Shown: positions 33,241 to 43,779 of the stretch, in pieces | Layout: every line of letters begins with the position of its first letter | Numbering within the stretch: the first letter of the stretch is position 1 | From: Mesocentrotus franciscanus | Taxonomy: Eukaryota; Echinodermata; Echinoidea; Camarodonta; Strongylocentrotidae | Assembly: GCA_037976565.1 (NCBI GenBank) | Contig: CP137681.1 | Coordinates: 30,384,707 to 30,448,706, forward strand | Direction of reading: 5' to 3' | DNA: 64,000 nucleotides | Program-made: the position numbers and the translations under genes | Notes under the pieces: model-generated | What the model was told of the DNA's origin: nothing | The model's database searches: none | Seen by the model: only the letters and a program-made list of their open reading frames with translations

Positions 33241-33503
33241 TTTATATTTTTATTACAAACAATTATTGAATTTTGGGGCCCGTGGGGCACGTCCCTGTTT
33301 TTCAGTACATTTTGGCGAATTTAGGGCTGATTTTAACATATTTTTGAGCGGCCGGGGACGTGCCCCTCTCCCCCCCAGCCTTATTAGGAATTAAGGTGTG
33401 TTGAGTCAATTATGACTCAATGGCGACCTCTGATTTTTATGGAAACGTTACATAAGAAAAACGGACACAGTTGTGTCTCAGTGATTCGTTTAAAAGTTTG
33501 CAG

Positions 33504-34003
33504 NNNNNNNNNNNNNNNNNNNNNNNNNNNNNNNNNNNNNNNNNNNNNNNNNNNNNNNNNNNNNNNNNNNNNNNNNNNNNNNNNNNNNNNNNNNNNNNNN
33601 NNNNNNNNNNNNNNNNNNNNNNNNNNNNNNNNNNNNNNNNNNNNNNNNNNNNNNNNNNNNNNNNNNNNNNNNNNNNNNNNNNNNNNNNNNNNNNNNNNNN
33701 NNNNNNNNNNNNNNNNNNNNNNNNNNNNNNNNNNNNNNNNNNNNNNNNNNNNNNNNNNNNNNNNNNNNNNNNNNNNNNNNNNNNNNNNNNNNNNNNNNNN
33801 NNNNNNNNNNNNNNNNNNNNNNNNNNNNNNNNNNNNNNNNNNNNNNNNNNNNNNNNNNNNNNNNNNNNNNNNNNNNNNNNNNNNNNNNNNNNNNNNNNNN
33901 NNNNNNNNNNNNNNNNNNNNNNNNNNNNNNNNNNNNNNNNNNNNNNNNNNNNNNNNNNNNNNNNNNNNNNNNNNNNNNNNNNNNNNNNNNNNNNNNNNNN
34001 NNN
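33504..34003. other. Assembly gap (500 N) at the edge of the satellite block
   Basis: Exactly 500 N. The first bases after it (AATCTGAATAACTGATCTTG) match the internal satellite sequence at 38357 and 40609, so the true repeat tract may extend into the gap. Confidence 0.99.
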
Positions 34004-34017
34004 AATCTGAATAACTG

Positions 34018-34740
34018 ATCTTGTAGAAAATTGTCTTAGCTACAACATATCAAAATTTGGGAGAAAAAGAGCACAAATAAGCTAGATAGTGCTCAAAGAT
34101 TAATGTTATGTAGATTCATATGATGTGAATTAAATTCACTTTCATAGACATAACACGCAAATTAAGAAAATTCTGACATGTCACTTTAATTGAAATTTTC
34201 ACTATGATGACGTCATCAAAACGAAAAGTGAGGGTGACTTATCTTGTAGAGAATTGTCTTAGCTACAACATATCAAAATTTGGGAGAAAAAGAGCACAAA
34301 TAAGCTAGATAGTGCTCAAAGATTAATGTTATGTAGATTCATATGATGTGAACGAAATTCACTTTCCGATAGACATAACACGCAAATTAAGAAAATTCTG
34401 ACATGTCGCCTTTAATTGAAATTTTCACTATGATGACGTCATCAAAACGAAAAGTGAGGGTGACTTATCTTGTAGAGAATTGTCTTAGCTACAACATATC
34501 AAAATTTGGGAGAAAAAAGAGCACAAATAAGCTAGATAGTGCTCAAAGATTAATGTTATGTAGATTCATATGATGTGAACGAAATTCACTTTATAGACAT
34601 AACACGCAAATTAAGAAAATTCTGACATGTCGCCTTTAATCGAAATTTTCACTATGATGACGTCATCAAAACGAAAAGTGAGGTAACTTATCTTGTAGAG
34701 AATTGTCTTAGCTACAACATATCAAAATTTGGAAGAAAAT
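34018..34740. repeat. ~225-bp tandem satellite, three full units plus partial
   Basis: ATCTTGTAGARAATTGTCTT recurs at 34018, 34241, 34467 and 34690 (spacings 223, 226, 223). Each unit contains AGCTACAACATATCAAAATT, AGAGCACAAATAAGCTAGAT, ACATAACACGCAAATTAAGA and a TGATGACGTCATCA palindrome. Units are highly similar. Confidence 0.95.
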
Positions 34741-36871
34741 CGATCATATTTACAGAGATACAATCAATTTTCCATAAATATGCTGACGTCATAATATGCA
34801 AATTCGTATTTTGAGTTCCAAGGCCTTTATGATGACGTCACAATATTTGTACTAGCAAAATGAGACATGAAATCATATCTACAATTCATACTCTATCCAA
34901 ATATGAAAAAAGTTGAGAGGTATTCAGCATTCTAACGAGCTATGGCGGATTTTATATAGACATGTTTTTACCACTTTTTACATTATATTGCCCATTGACG
35001 CGCGCACGAATTTTAAAGTTTGACGCACGCGGGGGGCATTATAGAAGGTCGAGAATGACTGGAAAATGTTAGAAATTGTCAAAAATAGTGTCAGAAATAC
35101 AAACCATGCGAAAAACGGCGTTTTTATTGTACGCGCTGTGCGCGCGCATATTGCGCGCGGACGCGCACGGACGGAAATTTTTGAAATGCTTAAAATGACC
35201 TAAATCGCACTCTCGTTTAATAGTTAAGTGATTTTGAGCATTTTAAAATTTTGACGCGCGCGTGCGTCATGACGTTTATGTGACCTTTGATGACATGACC
35301 TGTTGACCCTTGACCTGAAGTATATGTGATATAAATATGAATGACCTTTGATGACGCATCATGAAGATATGATTGATAATGTGATTTCACAAAATGGCGC
35401 CTAGATGACGTCACGATGACCTGATGACCTTGAAAAAATGCTGGCACTTGACCTTGATAAGCCTGATGACTGACAAAATTTGATGAAAATTGATGGAGCC
35501 GAATTTGAGCAATCACGCTCACAAGAAAGTGGTGGGAAAATAAAAATAAACAAGTGCGTTACCGATATAAAAACATTTCCCATAGCATTACACGTGAACG
35601 GAAAATGGAATTCTCAAATCCCACTTTGCAAGTGAAATATGAGCATGATCCCGGCATCTGATCGAAAAATAAAGGGCACACTTGTGATAGCTTATTGTCT
35701 CAGCTACAACATACTCGAAGCTCAGCGAAAACAAAACTAAAACGACGGAGATATTGCTCGCGAAAGACGGGAATGTAGAATCCAGTTTTGAGAAAAGTCA
35801 TGTCCCATAGAGAATACACGCAAAATGTGAAAAATTGACATGCCTCCTTTAATCGCAAAAATACGCCATGATGCCTTTGTCAAAATGAAAATCGTGATGA
35901 CTGCATTTGTAGAGAATTGTCTCAGCTACAACATATCAAAATTTGGAAGAAAATCGACAACCGATTACTGCAATATTATCAAATGAATACAAAAATTATG
36001 ATGTCATATTTTCAAAATCAAATTTTCGAGTTCATATGCAAATATGACGACGTCAGAACATACGATTGGACAAAATTATACATGAAATCACATAAACATT
36101 TCATGGGCTTCCAGAAAATGTTAAAAATTTGGGGTATTTAGGCATTCTGACGAGCTATGGCGGATTTTATATAGACATGTTTTTACCACTTTTTACATTA
36201 TATTGCCCATTGACGCGCGCACGAATTTTAAAGTTTGACGCACGCGTGTGGCATTATGGAAGGTCGAGAATGACTGGAAATAGTTGGAAATTGTCAAAAA
36301 TAGTGTCAGAAATAAAAACCATGCGAAAAAGGCGTTTTTACGATGTGTACGCGCGCGCGCATAATGCGCGCGCGGACGCGCACGGACGGAAATTTTGAAA
36401 TGCTTAAAATGACCTGATTCGTACTCTCATTTAATAGTTAAGTGATTTTGAGCTTTTTAAAATTTTGACGCGCGCGTACGCGCGCGTCATGACCTTTATG
36501 TGATTTTTGACGACATGACCTGTTGACCCTTGACCTGAATTATATGTGATATGAATATGAATGACCTTTGATGACGCATCATGAAGATATGATTGATCAT
36601 GTGATTTCACAAAATGGCGCCTGGATGACGTCACGATGACCTGATGACCTTGAAAATGTTCCTGTCACGTTTTATGACAATGACCCATGACTGTCCAAAA
36701 ATTGAAAGAAATTGACAAAACCGATCTTGAGTTATCCTAGGAACAAAAAAGTGGAGGAAATAAAAATAAACTAGACATTTAATTCGTCATGGGGACGAAT
36801 TAGGTGGTCTGTCTTCAATTCTTATGATCAGTGAAAGGTCATAAAGAAAAAAAGTGAAGGAATTTTTTTTG

Positions 36872-36945
36872 GAGACGCCCGGACTCGAACCAGGGATCTC
36901 GAGGTCGGAAATCAAGTGTGTTACCGATATATCAAAACATTTCCC
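36872..36945 (-). ncRNA. tRNA-like module A (pseudo-tRNA)
   Basis: On the minus strand: TATATCGGTAACACACTTGA, then CGAGATCCCTGGTTCGAGTCCGGG, i.e. a good B box (GGTTCGAGTCC) and weak A box. Paired acceptor arms are not seen. Likely a tRNA-derived relic. Confidence 0.45.
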
Positions 36946-38164
36946 ATAGCGTTTACATGTGAACGGAAAATGGAATTCTCAAATCCCACTTTGCAAGTGA
37001 AATATGAGCATGATCCCGATATCTGATCGAAAATAAAGGGCACATTGTGATAGCTTATTGTCTCAGCTACAACATACTCAAAGCTCAGCGAAAACAAAGC
37101 TAAAACGACGGAGATATTGCTCGCGAAAGACGGGAATGTAGAATCCAGTTTTGACAAAAAGTCATGTCCCATAGAGAATACACGCAAAATGTGAAAAATT
37201 GACATGCCTCCTTTAATCGCAAAAATACGCCATGATGCCTTTGTCAAAATGAAAAATCGTGTAACTGCATTTGTAGAAAATTGTCTCAGCTACAACATAT
37301 CAAAATTTGGAAGAAAATCGACAACCTATTACTGCAATATTGTCAAATGAATACAAAAATTATGATGTCATATTTTCAAAATCAAATTTTCGAGTTCATA
37401 TGCAAATATGACGACGTCAGAACATACGATTGGACAAAATTATACATGAAATCACATAATCATTTCATGGGCTTCCAGAAAATGTTAAAAATTTGGGGGT
37501 ATTTAGGCATTCTGACGAGCTATGGCGGATTTTATATAGACATGTTTTTACCACTTTTACATTATATTGCCCATTGACGCGCACGAATTTTAAAGTTTGA
37601 CGCACGCGTGTGGCATTATGGAAGGTCGAGAATGACTGGAAATAGTTGGAAATTGTCAAAAATAGTGTCAGGAATAAAAACCATGCAAAAAAACGGCGTT
37701 TTTACGATGCGTACGCGCTGCGCGCGCGCATAACGCGCGCGCGGACGCGCACGGACGGAAATTTTGAAATGCTTAAAATGACCTGATTCGTACTCTCGTT
37801 AAATAGTTAAGTGATTTTGAGCATTTTAAAATTTTGACGCGCGCGTACGCGCGCGTCATGACCTTTATGTGACCTTTGACGACATGACCTGTTGACCCTT
37901 GACCTGAAGTATATGTGATATGAATATGAATGACCTTTGATGACGCATCATGAAGATATGATTGATCATGTGATTTCACAAAATGGCGCCTGGATGACGT
38001 CACGATGACCTGATGACCTTGAAAATGTTTCTGTCACGTCTCATGACAATGACCTATGACTGTGCCAAAATTGAAAGAAATTGACTGAACTGATCTTCAG
38101 TTATGTTCTGAACAAAAAAGAGGGAGAAATAAATAAAAATAAAGAATAATAATAATAATAATAA

Positions 38165-38290
38165 TAAAGAAAGAAAATTCTGACGAAAACAATAGGTGAT
38201 CTGTCGAAGACGACAGACCACCTAATAATAAAAAAGAAAATTCTGACGAAATTAATAGGTGATCTGTCGACGACAGACCACCTAATAATG
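38165..38290. repeat. Hairpin repeats 1 and 2 (AGGTGATCTGTCG/CGACAGACCACCT)
   Basis: Arms at 38194-38223 (loop AAGA) and 38257-38283 (loop A). 13-bp arms with one mismatch. Each is preceded by AAAATTCTGACGAAA. Confidence 0.88.
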
Positions 38291-38519
38291 ACAATAATAA
38301 ATAATAACTAGAAATGTAATTCGTCATGAAGACGAATTAGGTGGTCTGTTATGTAATCTGAATAACTGATCTTGTAGAAAATTGTCTTAGCTACAACATA
38401 TCAAAATTTGGAAGAAAATCGATCCATATTTACAGAGATACAATCAATTTTCCATAAATATGCTGACGTCATAATATGCAAATTCGTATTTTGAGTTCCA
38501 AGGCCAAAGGGCAAAGGGC

Positions 38520-38900
38520 AGAGCTATAGAAAATTAAGGAACATTACAAGACATAATAGAAGGAGAACGAGAACCAGAGGCGGGAGAGGTAGAGGGTGAG
38601 AGAGAAGAAAAAGAGAAGGGCAGAGGCAGAGGGAGACAGAGCAAGAGAATAAGAGGGAGGCAAGGCAAGAGGTCGAGGTAGAGGGAGGCAGAGAGAGAGG
38701 GAGAGGGTAAAAGAGTAGAGAGAGATATATATGCAGAGACAGAGCAAGAGAAGGAGAGGGGCAAAATAAGAGAGGAGAAGGGAAACAGAGCAAGAGAGAG
38801 GAGAAAGAGAGAGATGCAATGGAGAACGATGCATTCAATATATCCAGCATAAATAGAATTTAATATAGAGAAAGAGAGAAGTATAGACAAGTAAACAATT
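38520..38900. repeat. Purine-rich (GAGA/GGCA) low-complexity tract
   Basis: GAGAGAGG, GCAGAGGCAGAGGGAGACAG and similar. It yields three overlapping Ser/Leu-rich reverse-strand frames, which is a mark of low complexity and not of genes. Repeated at 40770-41145. Confidence 0.9.
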
Positions 38901-39210
38901 CTATGTCCACGGGAGAGACGTAAACATGCATATACCTTGGGCTGAATAACTGGAAAAAGTAAAAACGTCTGGGAAGGAGACTAGCAAGGTGATTTGATAT
39001 TGTAGCAGAGTTGGGAGATACACCCTATATTAGGTTTAATACCAGATTTCCCATAGGGTTGTACTCAAACGATTGACATTCTTCTCCCATAGATATAACA
39101 CGCAAAATTAGGCATTTTATTACATTGTTTGTGATTGTATATGATAATATGTTATAATAGTCGAAGAAGATCATAAAATCAAATTTAAAACGACGGCAAA
39201 AAAAAAAAAA

Positions 39211-39284
39211 AATGACCCACCAGGAATCGAACTTGGGTCGCCGGAATGGGAGGCAAGTGCTATGACCACTATACCAAAATAATC
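39211..39284 (-). ncRNA. tRNA-Gly(CCC)-like module B with T-run terminator
   Basis: On the minus strand: TGGTATAGTGGTCATAGCAC, an anticodon-loop-like CTCCCAT, then GACCCAAGTTCGATTCCTGG. A T-run of about 16 follows directly, as in Pol III terminators. The acceptor stem does not pair, so it is not a standard tRNA. Confidence 0.5.
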
Positions 39285-40499
39285 CACATAGACATTACAC
39301 GTGAACGGAAAATGGAATTCTCAAATCCCACTTTGCAAGTGAAATATGAGCATGATCCCGGCATCTGATCGAAAAATAAAGGGCACACTTGTGATAGCTT
39401 ATTGTCTCAGCTACAACATACTCGAAGCTCAGCGAAAACAAAACTAAAACGACGGAGATATTGCTCGCGAAAGACGGTAATGTAGAATCCAGTTTTGAGA
39501 AAAAGTCATGTCCCATAGAGAATACACGCAAAATGTGAAAAATTGACATGCCTCCTTTAATCGCAAAAATACGCCATGATGCCTTTGTCAAAATGAAAAT
39601 TCGTGATGACTGCATTTGTAGAGAATTGTCTCAGCTAGAACATATCAAAATTTGGAAGAAAATCGACAACCTATTACAGCAATATTGTCAAATGAATACA
39701 AAAATTATGATGTCATATTTTCAAAATCAAATTTTCGAGTTCATATGCAAATATGACGACGTCAGAACATACGATTGGACAAATTATACATGAAATCACA
39801 TAAACATTTCATGGGCTTCCAGAAAATGTTAAAAATTTGGGGGTATTTAGGCATTCTGACGAGCTATGGCGGATTTTATATAGACATGTTTTTACCACTT
39901 TTTACATTATATTGCCCATTGACGCGCGCACGAATTTTAAAGTTTGACGCACGCGTGTGGCATTATGGAAGGTCGAGAATGACTGGAAATAGTTGGAAAT
40001 TGTCAAAATAGTGTCAGGAATACAAACCATGCGAAAAACGGCGTTTTTACGATGTGAACGCGCTGCGCGCGCATAACGCGCGCGCGGACGCGCACGGACG
40101 GAAATTTTTGAAATGCTTAAAATGACCTGATTCGTACTCTCGTTTAATAGTTAAGTGATTTTGAGCATATTAAAATTTTGACGCGCGCGTACGCGCGCGT
40201 CCTGACCTTTATACGACCTTTGACGACATGACTTGTTGACCCTTGACCGGAAGTATATGTGATATGAATATGAATGACCTTTGATTACGCATCATGAAGA
40301 TATGATTGATCATGTGATTTCACAAAATGGCGCCTGGATGACGTCACGATGACCTGATGACCTTGAAAATGTTACTGTCACGTCTCATGACAATGACCTA
40401 TGACTGTGCCAAAATTGAAAGAAATTGACAAAACCGATCTTGAGTTATCCTCGGAACAAAAAAGGGGAGAAATAAATAAAAATAAAGAATAAATAAAGA

Positions 40500-40556
40500 A
40501 AGAAAATTCTGACAAAAACAATAGGTGATCTGTCGATACCGACAGACCACCTAATA
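40500..40556. repeat. Hairpin repeat 3
   Basis: AGGTGATCTGTCG ATAC CGACAGACCACCT at 40523-40552 (spaces mark arm and loop). Confidence 0.88.
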
Positions 40557-40570
40557 ATAACTAGAAATGT

Positions 40571-42810
40571 AATTCGTCATGAAGACGAATTAGGTGGTCT
40601 GTTATGTAATCTGAATAACTGATCTTGTAGAAAATTGTCTTAGCTACAACATATCAAAATTTGGAAGAAAATCGATCCATATTTACAGAGATACAATCAA
40701 TTTTCCATAAATATGCTGACGTCATAATATGCAAATTCGTATTTTGAGTTCCAAGGCCAAAGGGCAAAGGGCAGAGCTATAGAAAATTAAGGAACATTAC
40801 AAGACATAATAGAAGGAGAACGAGAACCAGAGGCGGGAGAGGTAGAGGGTGAGAGAGAAGAAAAGAGAAGGGCAGAGGCAGAGGGAGACAGAGCAAGAGA
40901 ATAAGAGGGAGGCAAGGCAAGAGGTCGAGGTAGAGGGAGGCAGAGAGAGAGGGAGAGGGTAAAAGAGTAGAGAGAGATATATATGCAGAGACAGAGCAAG
41001 AGAAGGAGAGGGGCAAAATAAGAGAGGAGAAGGGAAACAGAGCAAGAGAGAGGAGAAAGAGAGAGATGCAATGGAGAACGATGCATTCAATATATCCAGC
41101 ATAAATAGAATTTAATATAGAGAAAGAGAGAAGTATAGACAAGTGAACACGGGAGAGACGTAAACATGCATATACCTTGGGCTGAATAACTGGAAAAAGT
41201 AAAAACGTCTGGGAAGGAGACTAGCAAGGTGATTTGATATTGTAGCAGAGTTGGGAGATAAACCCTATATTAGGTTTAATACCAGATTTCCCATAGGGTT
41301 GTACTCAAACGATTGACATTCTTCTCCCATAGATATAACACGCAAAATTAGGCATTTTATTACATTGTTTGTGATTGTATATGATAATATGTTATAATAG
41401 TCGAAGAAGATCATAAAATCAAATCTAAAACGACGGCAAAAAAAAAAAAAAAAATGACCCACCAGGAATCGAACTTGGGTCGCCGGAATGGGAGGCAAGT
41501 GCTATGACCACTATACCAAAATAATCCACATAGACATTACACGTGAACGGAAAATGGAATTCTCAAATCTCACTTTGCAAGTGAAATATGAGCATGATCC
41601 CGGCATCTGATCGAAAAATAAAGGGCACACTTGTGATAGCTTATTGTCTCAGCTACAACATACTCGAAGCTCAGCGAAAACAAAACTAAAACGACGGAGA
41701 TATTGCTCGCGAAAGACGGTAATGTAGAATCCAGTTTTGAGAAAAAGTCATGTCCCATAGAGAATACACGCAAAATGTGAAAAATTGACATGCCTCCTTT
41801 AATCGCCAAAATACGCCATGATGCCTTTGTCAAAATGAAAATTCGTGGTGACTGCATTTGTAGAGAATTGTCTCAGCTAGAACATATTAAAATTTGGAAG
41901 AAAATCGACAACCTATTACTGCAATATTGTCAAATGAATACAAAAATTATGATGTCATATTTTCAAAATCAAATTTTCGAGTTCATATGCAAATATGACG
42001 ACGTCAGAACATACGATTGGACAAAATTATACATGAAATCACATAAAAATTTCATGGGCTTCCAGAAAATGTTAAAAATTTGGGGTATTTAGGCATTCTG
42101 ACGAGCTATGGCGGATTTTATATAGACATGTTTTTACCACTTTTTACATTATATTGCCCATTGACGCGCACGAATTTTAAAGTTTGACGCACGCATGTGG
42201 CATTATGGAAGGTCAAGAATGACTGGAAATAGTTGGAAATTGTCAAAAATAGTGTCAGGAATACAAACCATGCGAAAAACGGCGTTTTACGATGTGTACG
42301 CGCTGCGAGCGCGCATGACGCGCGCGCGGACGCGCACGGACGGAAATTTTGAAATGCTTAAAATGACCTGATTCGTACTCTCGTTTAATAGTTAAGTGAT
42401 TTTGAGCATATTAAATTTTGACGCCCGCGCGCGTCCTGACCTTTATACGACCTTTGACGACATGACTTGTTGACCCTTGACCGGAAGTAAATGTGATATG
42501 AATATGAATGACCTTTGATTACGCATCATGAAGATATGATTGATCATGTGATTTCACAAAATGGCGCCTGGATGACGTCACGATGACCTGATGACCTTGA
42601 AAATGTTCCTGTCACGTCTTATGACAATGACCCATGACTGTGCAAAATTGGAAGAAATTGACAAAACCGATCTTGAGTTATCCTCGGAACAAAAAAGTGG
42701 GAGAAATAAATAAAAATAAATAAAGAAGAAAGAAAATTCTGACAAAAACAATAGGTGATCTGTCGATATCGACAGACCACCTAAAAAAGAAAATTCTGAC
42801 GAAATTAATA
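40571..42810. repeat. 2.25-kb tandem duplication, copy 2
   Basis: Near-identical to 38318-40570, e.g. GGAACATTACAAGACATAAT and CCACCAGGAATCGAACTTGG are present in both. Either recent or an assembly duplication of two haplotypes. Confidence 0.9.
41453..41526 (-). ncRNA. tRNA-Gly(CCC)-like module B, second copy
   Basis: Same sequence as 39211-39284 within the duplicated 2.25-kb unit, again followed by a long T-run on the minus strand. Confidence 0.5.
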
Positions 42811-43065
42811 GGTGATCTGTCGATTACGACAGACCACCTAATAAATAAAGAAGAAAGAAAATTCTGACAAAAACAATAGGTGATCTGTCGATGCCGACAG
42901 ACCACCTAATAAATAAATAAATAAATAAAGAAAGAAAATTCTGACGAAATTAATAGGTGATCTGTCGATACCGACAGACCACCTAATAAATAAATAAATA
43001 AAGAAGAAAGAAAATTCTGACGAAATTAATAGGTGATCTGTCGATACCGACAGACCACCTAATAA
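42725..43065. repeat. Tandem array of five hairpin repeats with variable loops
   Basis: Hairpins at 42753-42782, 42810-42839, 42878-42907, 42955-42984 and 43031-43060 with loops ATAT, ATTA, ATGC, ATAC, ATAC. The arms are constant. Each unit also has AAAATTCTGAC(G/A)AAA and an (AATA)n spacer of variable length. Confidence 0.93.
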
Positions 43066-43119
43066 AGGAACATTCCAACCATTCCTAAGTGACAAAGCTA
43101 CCAATGCTAGGGCTTATAC

Positions 43120-43145
43120 CTGCTCCACAGATAATGTAATCCCTC
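43120..43145 (-). other. Possible micro-exon following the 43.7-kb candidate first exon
   Basis: 26 bp between an acceptor (TATTGATAG) and a donor (GTATAAG) on the minus strand. Phase matches the candidate exon at 43777-43726. Weak. Confidence 0.18.
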
Positions 43146-43725
43146 CTATCAATATATAAAATACCAGAGTATCTGTATGTCATTACCCTGAGGCTCCATC
43201 CAACCAGCCAACATCAAATATGAAAGGGGGAGGGGGTATGAACTGTTTCAAACACAGTTTTACCATGTCACCCTGAACAACCCATGTATGAATAGTAGTA
43301 TTCCTTTGCCAGAAACAGATTAATTGAGTCCAGTTTATCTTTAATTCAGATAGGCCTAGACCCTTCTAGGCCTTAAATGATCGAAAGAGCACTTTTTCCT
43401 CTTCAAATTTGACATATCATTCAAGCAAACTGATAACAAGATACCATTTTGTATAGGTGGAAACATGTTTTGTTTTCAAGCTCGTGTGCTCATTTAATTG
43501 TAATTTGTATGCATATTGACCACTGCACTGGGCTTTATTTATTACTAGGCCTACGATAAAGCCTATGACTATGTACAGTACTTCAGTAGGCCTAGGCTAC
43601 AGCCCAGGCGGTGCAGCAGCGCACTGACTGCATAGGCCAGGGAGCCCCTATATAAGCTCCACATGATAACTTAGAAGTGACGTTAACTACAGAACTAGCT
43701 TCATCAATACCGTTTCACGACTCAC

Positions 43726-43777
43726 CGGATACATGTTGAGATTCCGGTCCTAAGGGCTTGGACTTGGCCTTGGTCAT
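43726..43777 (-). other. Candidate first coding exon of an unidentified minus-strand gene
   Basis: ATG at 43777 gives MTKAKSKPLGPESQHVS then a good GTGAGT donor. It lies in a GC-richer, promoter-like island (43560-44450). An upstream frame from 43857 (MSAGSAGPETSQPQAQAAGS...) ends at a TGA overlapping this ATG. Downstream exons would have to lie across the satellite block; none was confirmed. Confidence 0.28.
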
Positions 43778-43779
43778 AT

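Larger units (their letters stand above)
38318..40570. repeat. 2.25-kb tandem duplication, copy 1
   Basis: AATTCGTCATGAAGACGAATT at 38318 recurs at 40571. The following purine-rich tract (38520-38880), tRNA-like module (39211) and GC-rich block all recur at an offset of 2242-2253 bp with few differences. Confidence 0.9.
34741..42720. repeat. Composite satellite block (about five large units)
   Basis: Blocks recur in the same order: TTGTCTCAGCTACAACATA; CGACGGAGATATTGCTCGCG; ACACGCAAAATGTGAAAAAT; ACGAGCTATGGCGGATTTTA; a GC-rich GACGCGCGC segment; and a TGACCT-rich segment with ATGGCGCCTGGATGACGTCA. The last block is found at about 35393, 36614, 37983, 40327 and 42560. Open frames spanning these units in both strands are repeated artefacts of the same DNA with no protein signature. 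Confidence 0.92.

Noticed and set aside
33412..34014. Open frames running across the second N gap
   Set aside because: Same reason: about 500 of 600 bases are N.
34018..34740. CRISPR-like array
   Set aside because: The repeats are 225-bp head-to-tail satellite units without unique spacers, in a eukaryotic genome.
38524..38890. Three overlapping Ser/Leu-rich reverse frames (and again at 40777-41142)
   Set aside because: All three frames are open because the tract is purine-rich low complexity; duplicated with the satellite.
35917..42092. Recurrent frames with IKIWKKIDNLLLQYCQMNTK
   Set aside because: They recur because the satellite units recur. Frames on both strands are open, stops differ among copies, and no domain is visible.
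42725..43065. CRISPR or integron-like array of short palindromes
   Set aside because: Spacers are simple AATA repeats and short loops; the context is eukaryotic satellite.
43085..43145. Sirtuin-like reading (YIICGAGISPSIGSF) on the minus strand
   Set aside because: Only a handful of matching residues, a stop follows at once, and no neighbouring sirtuin motifs.
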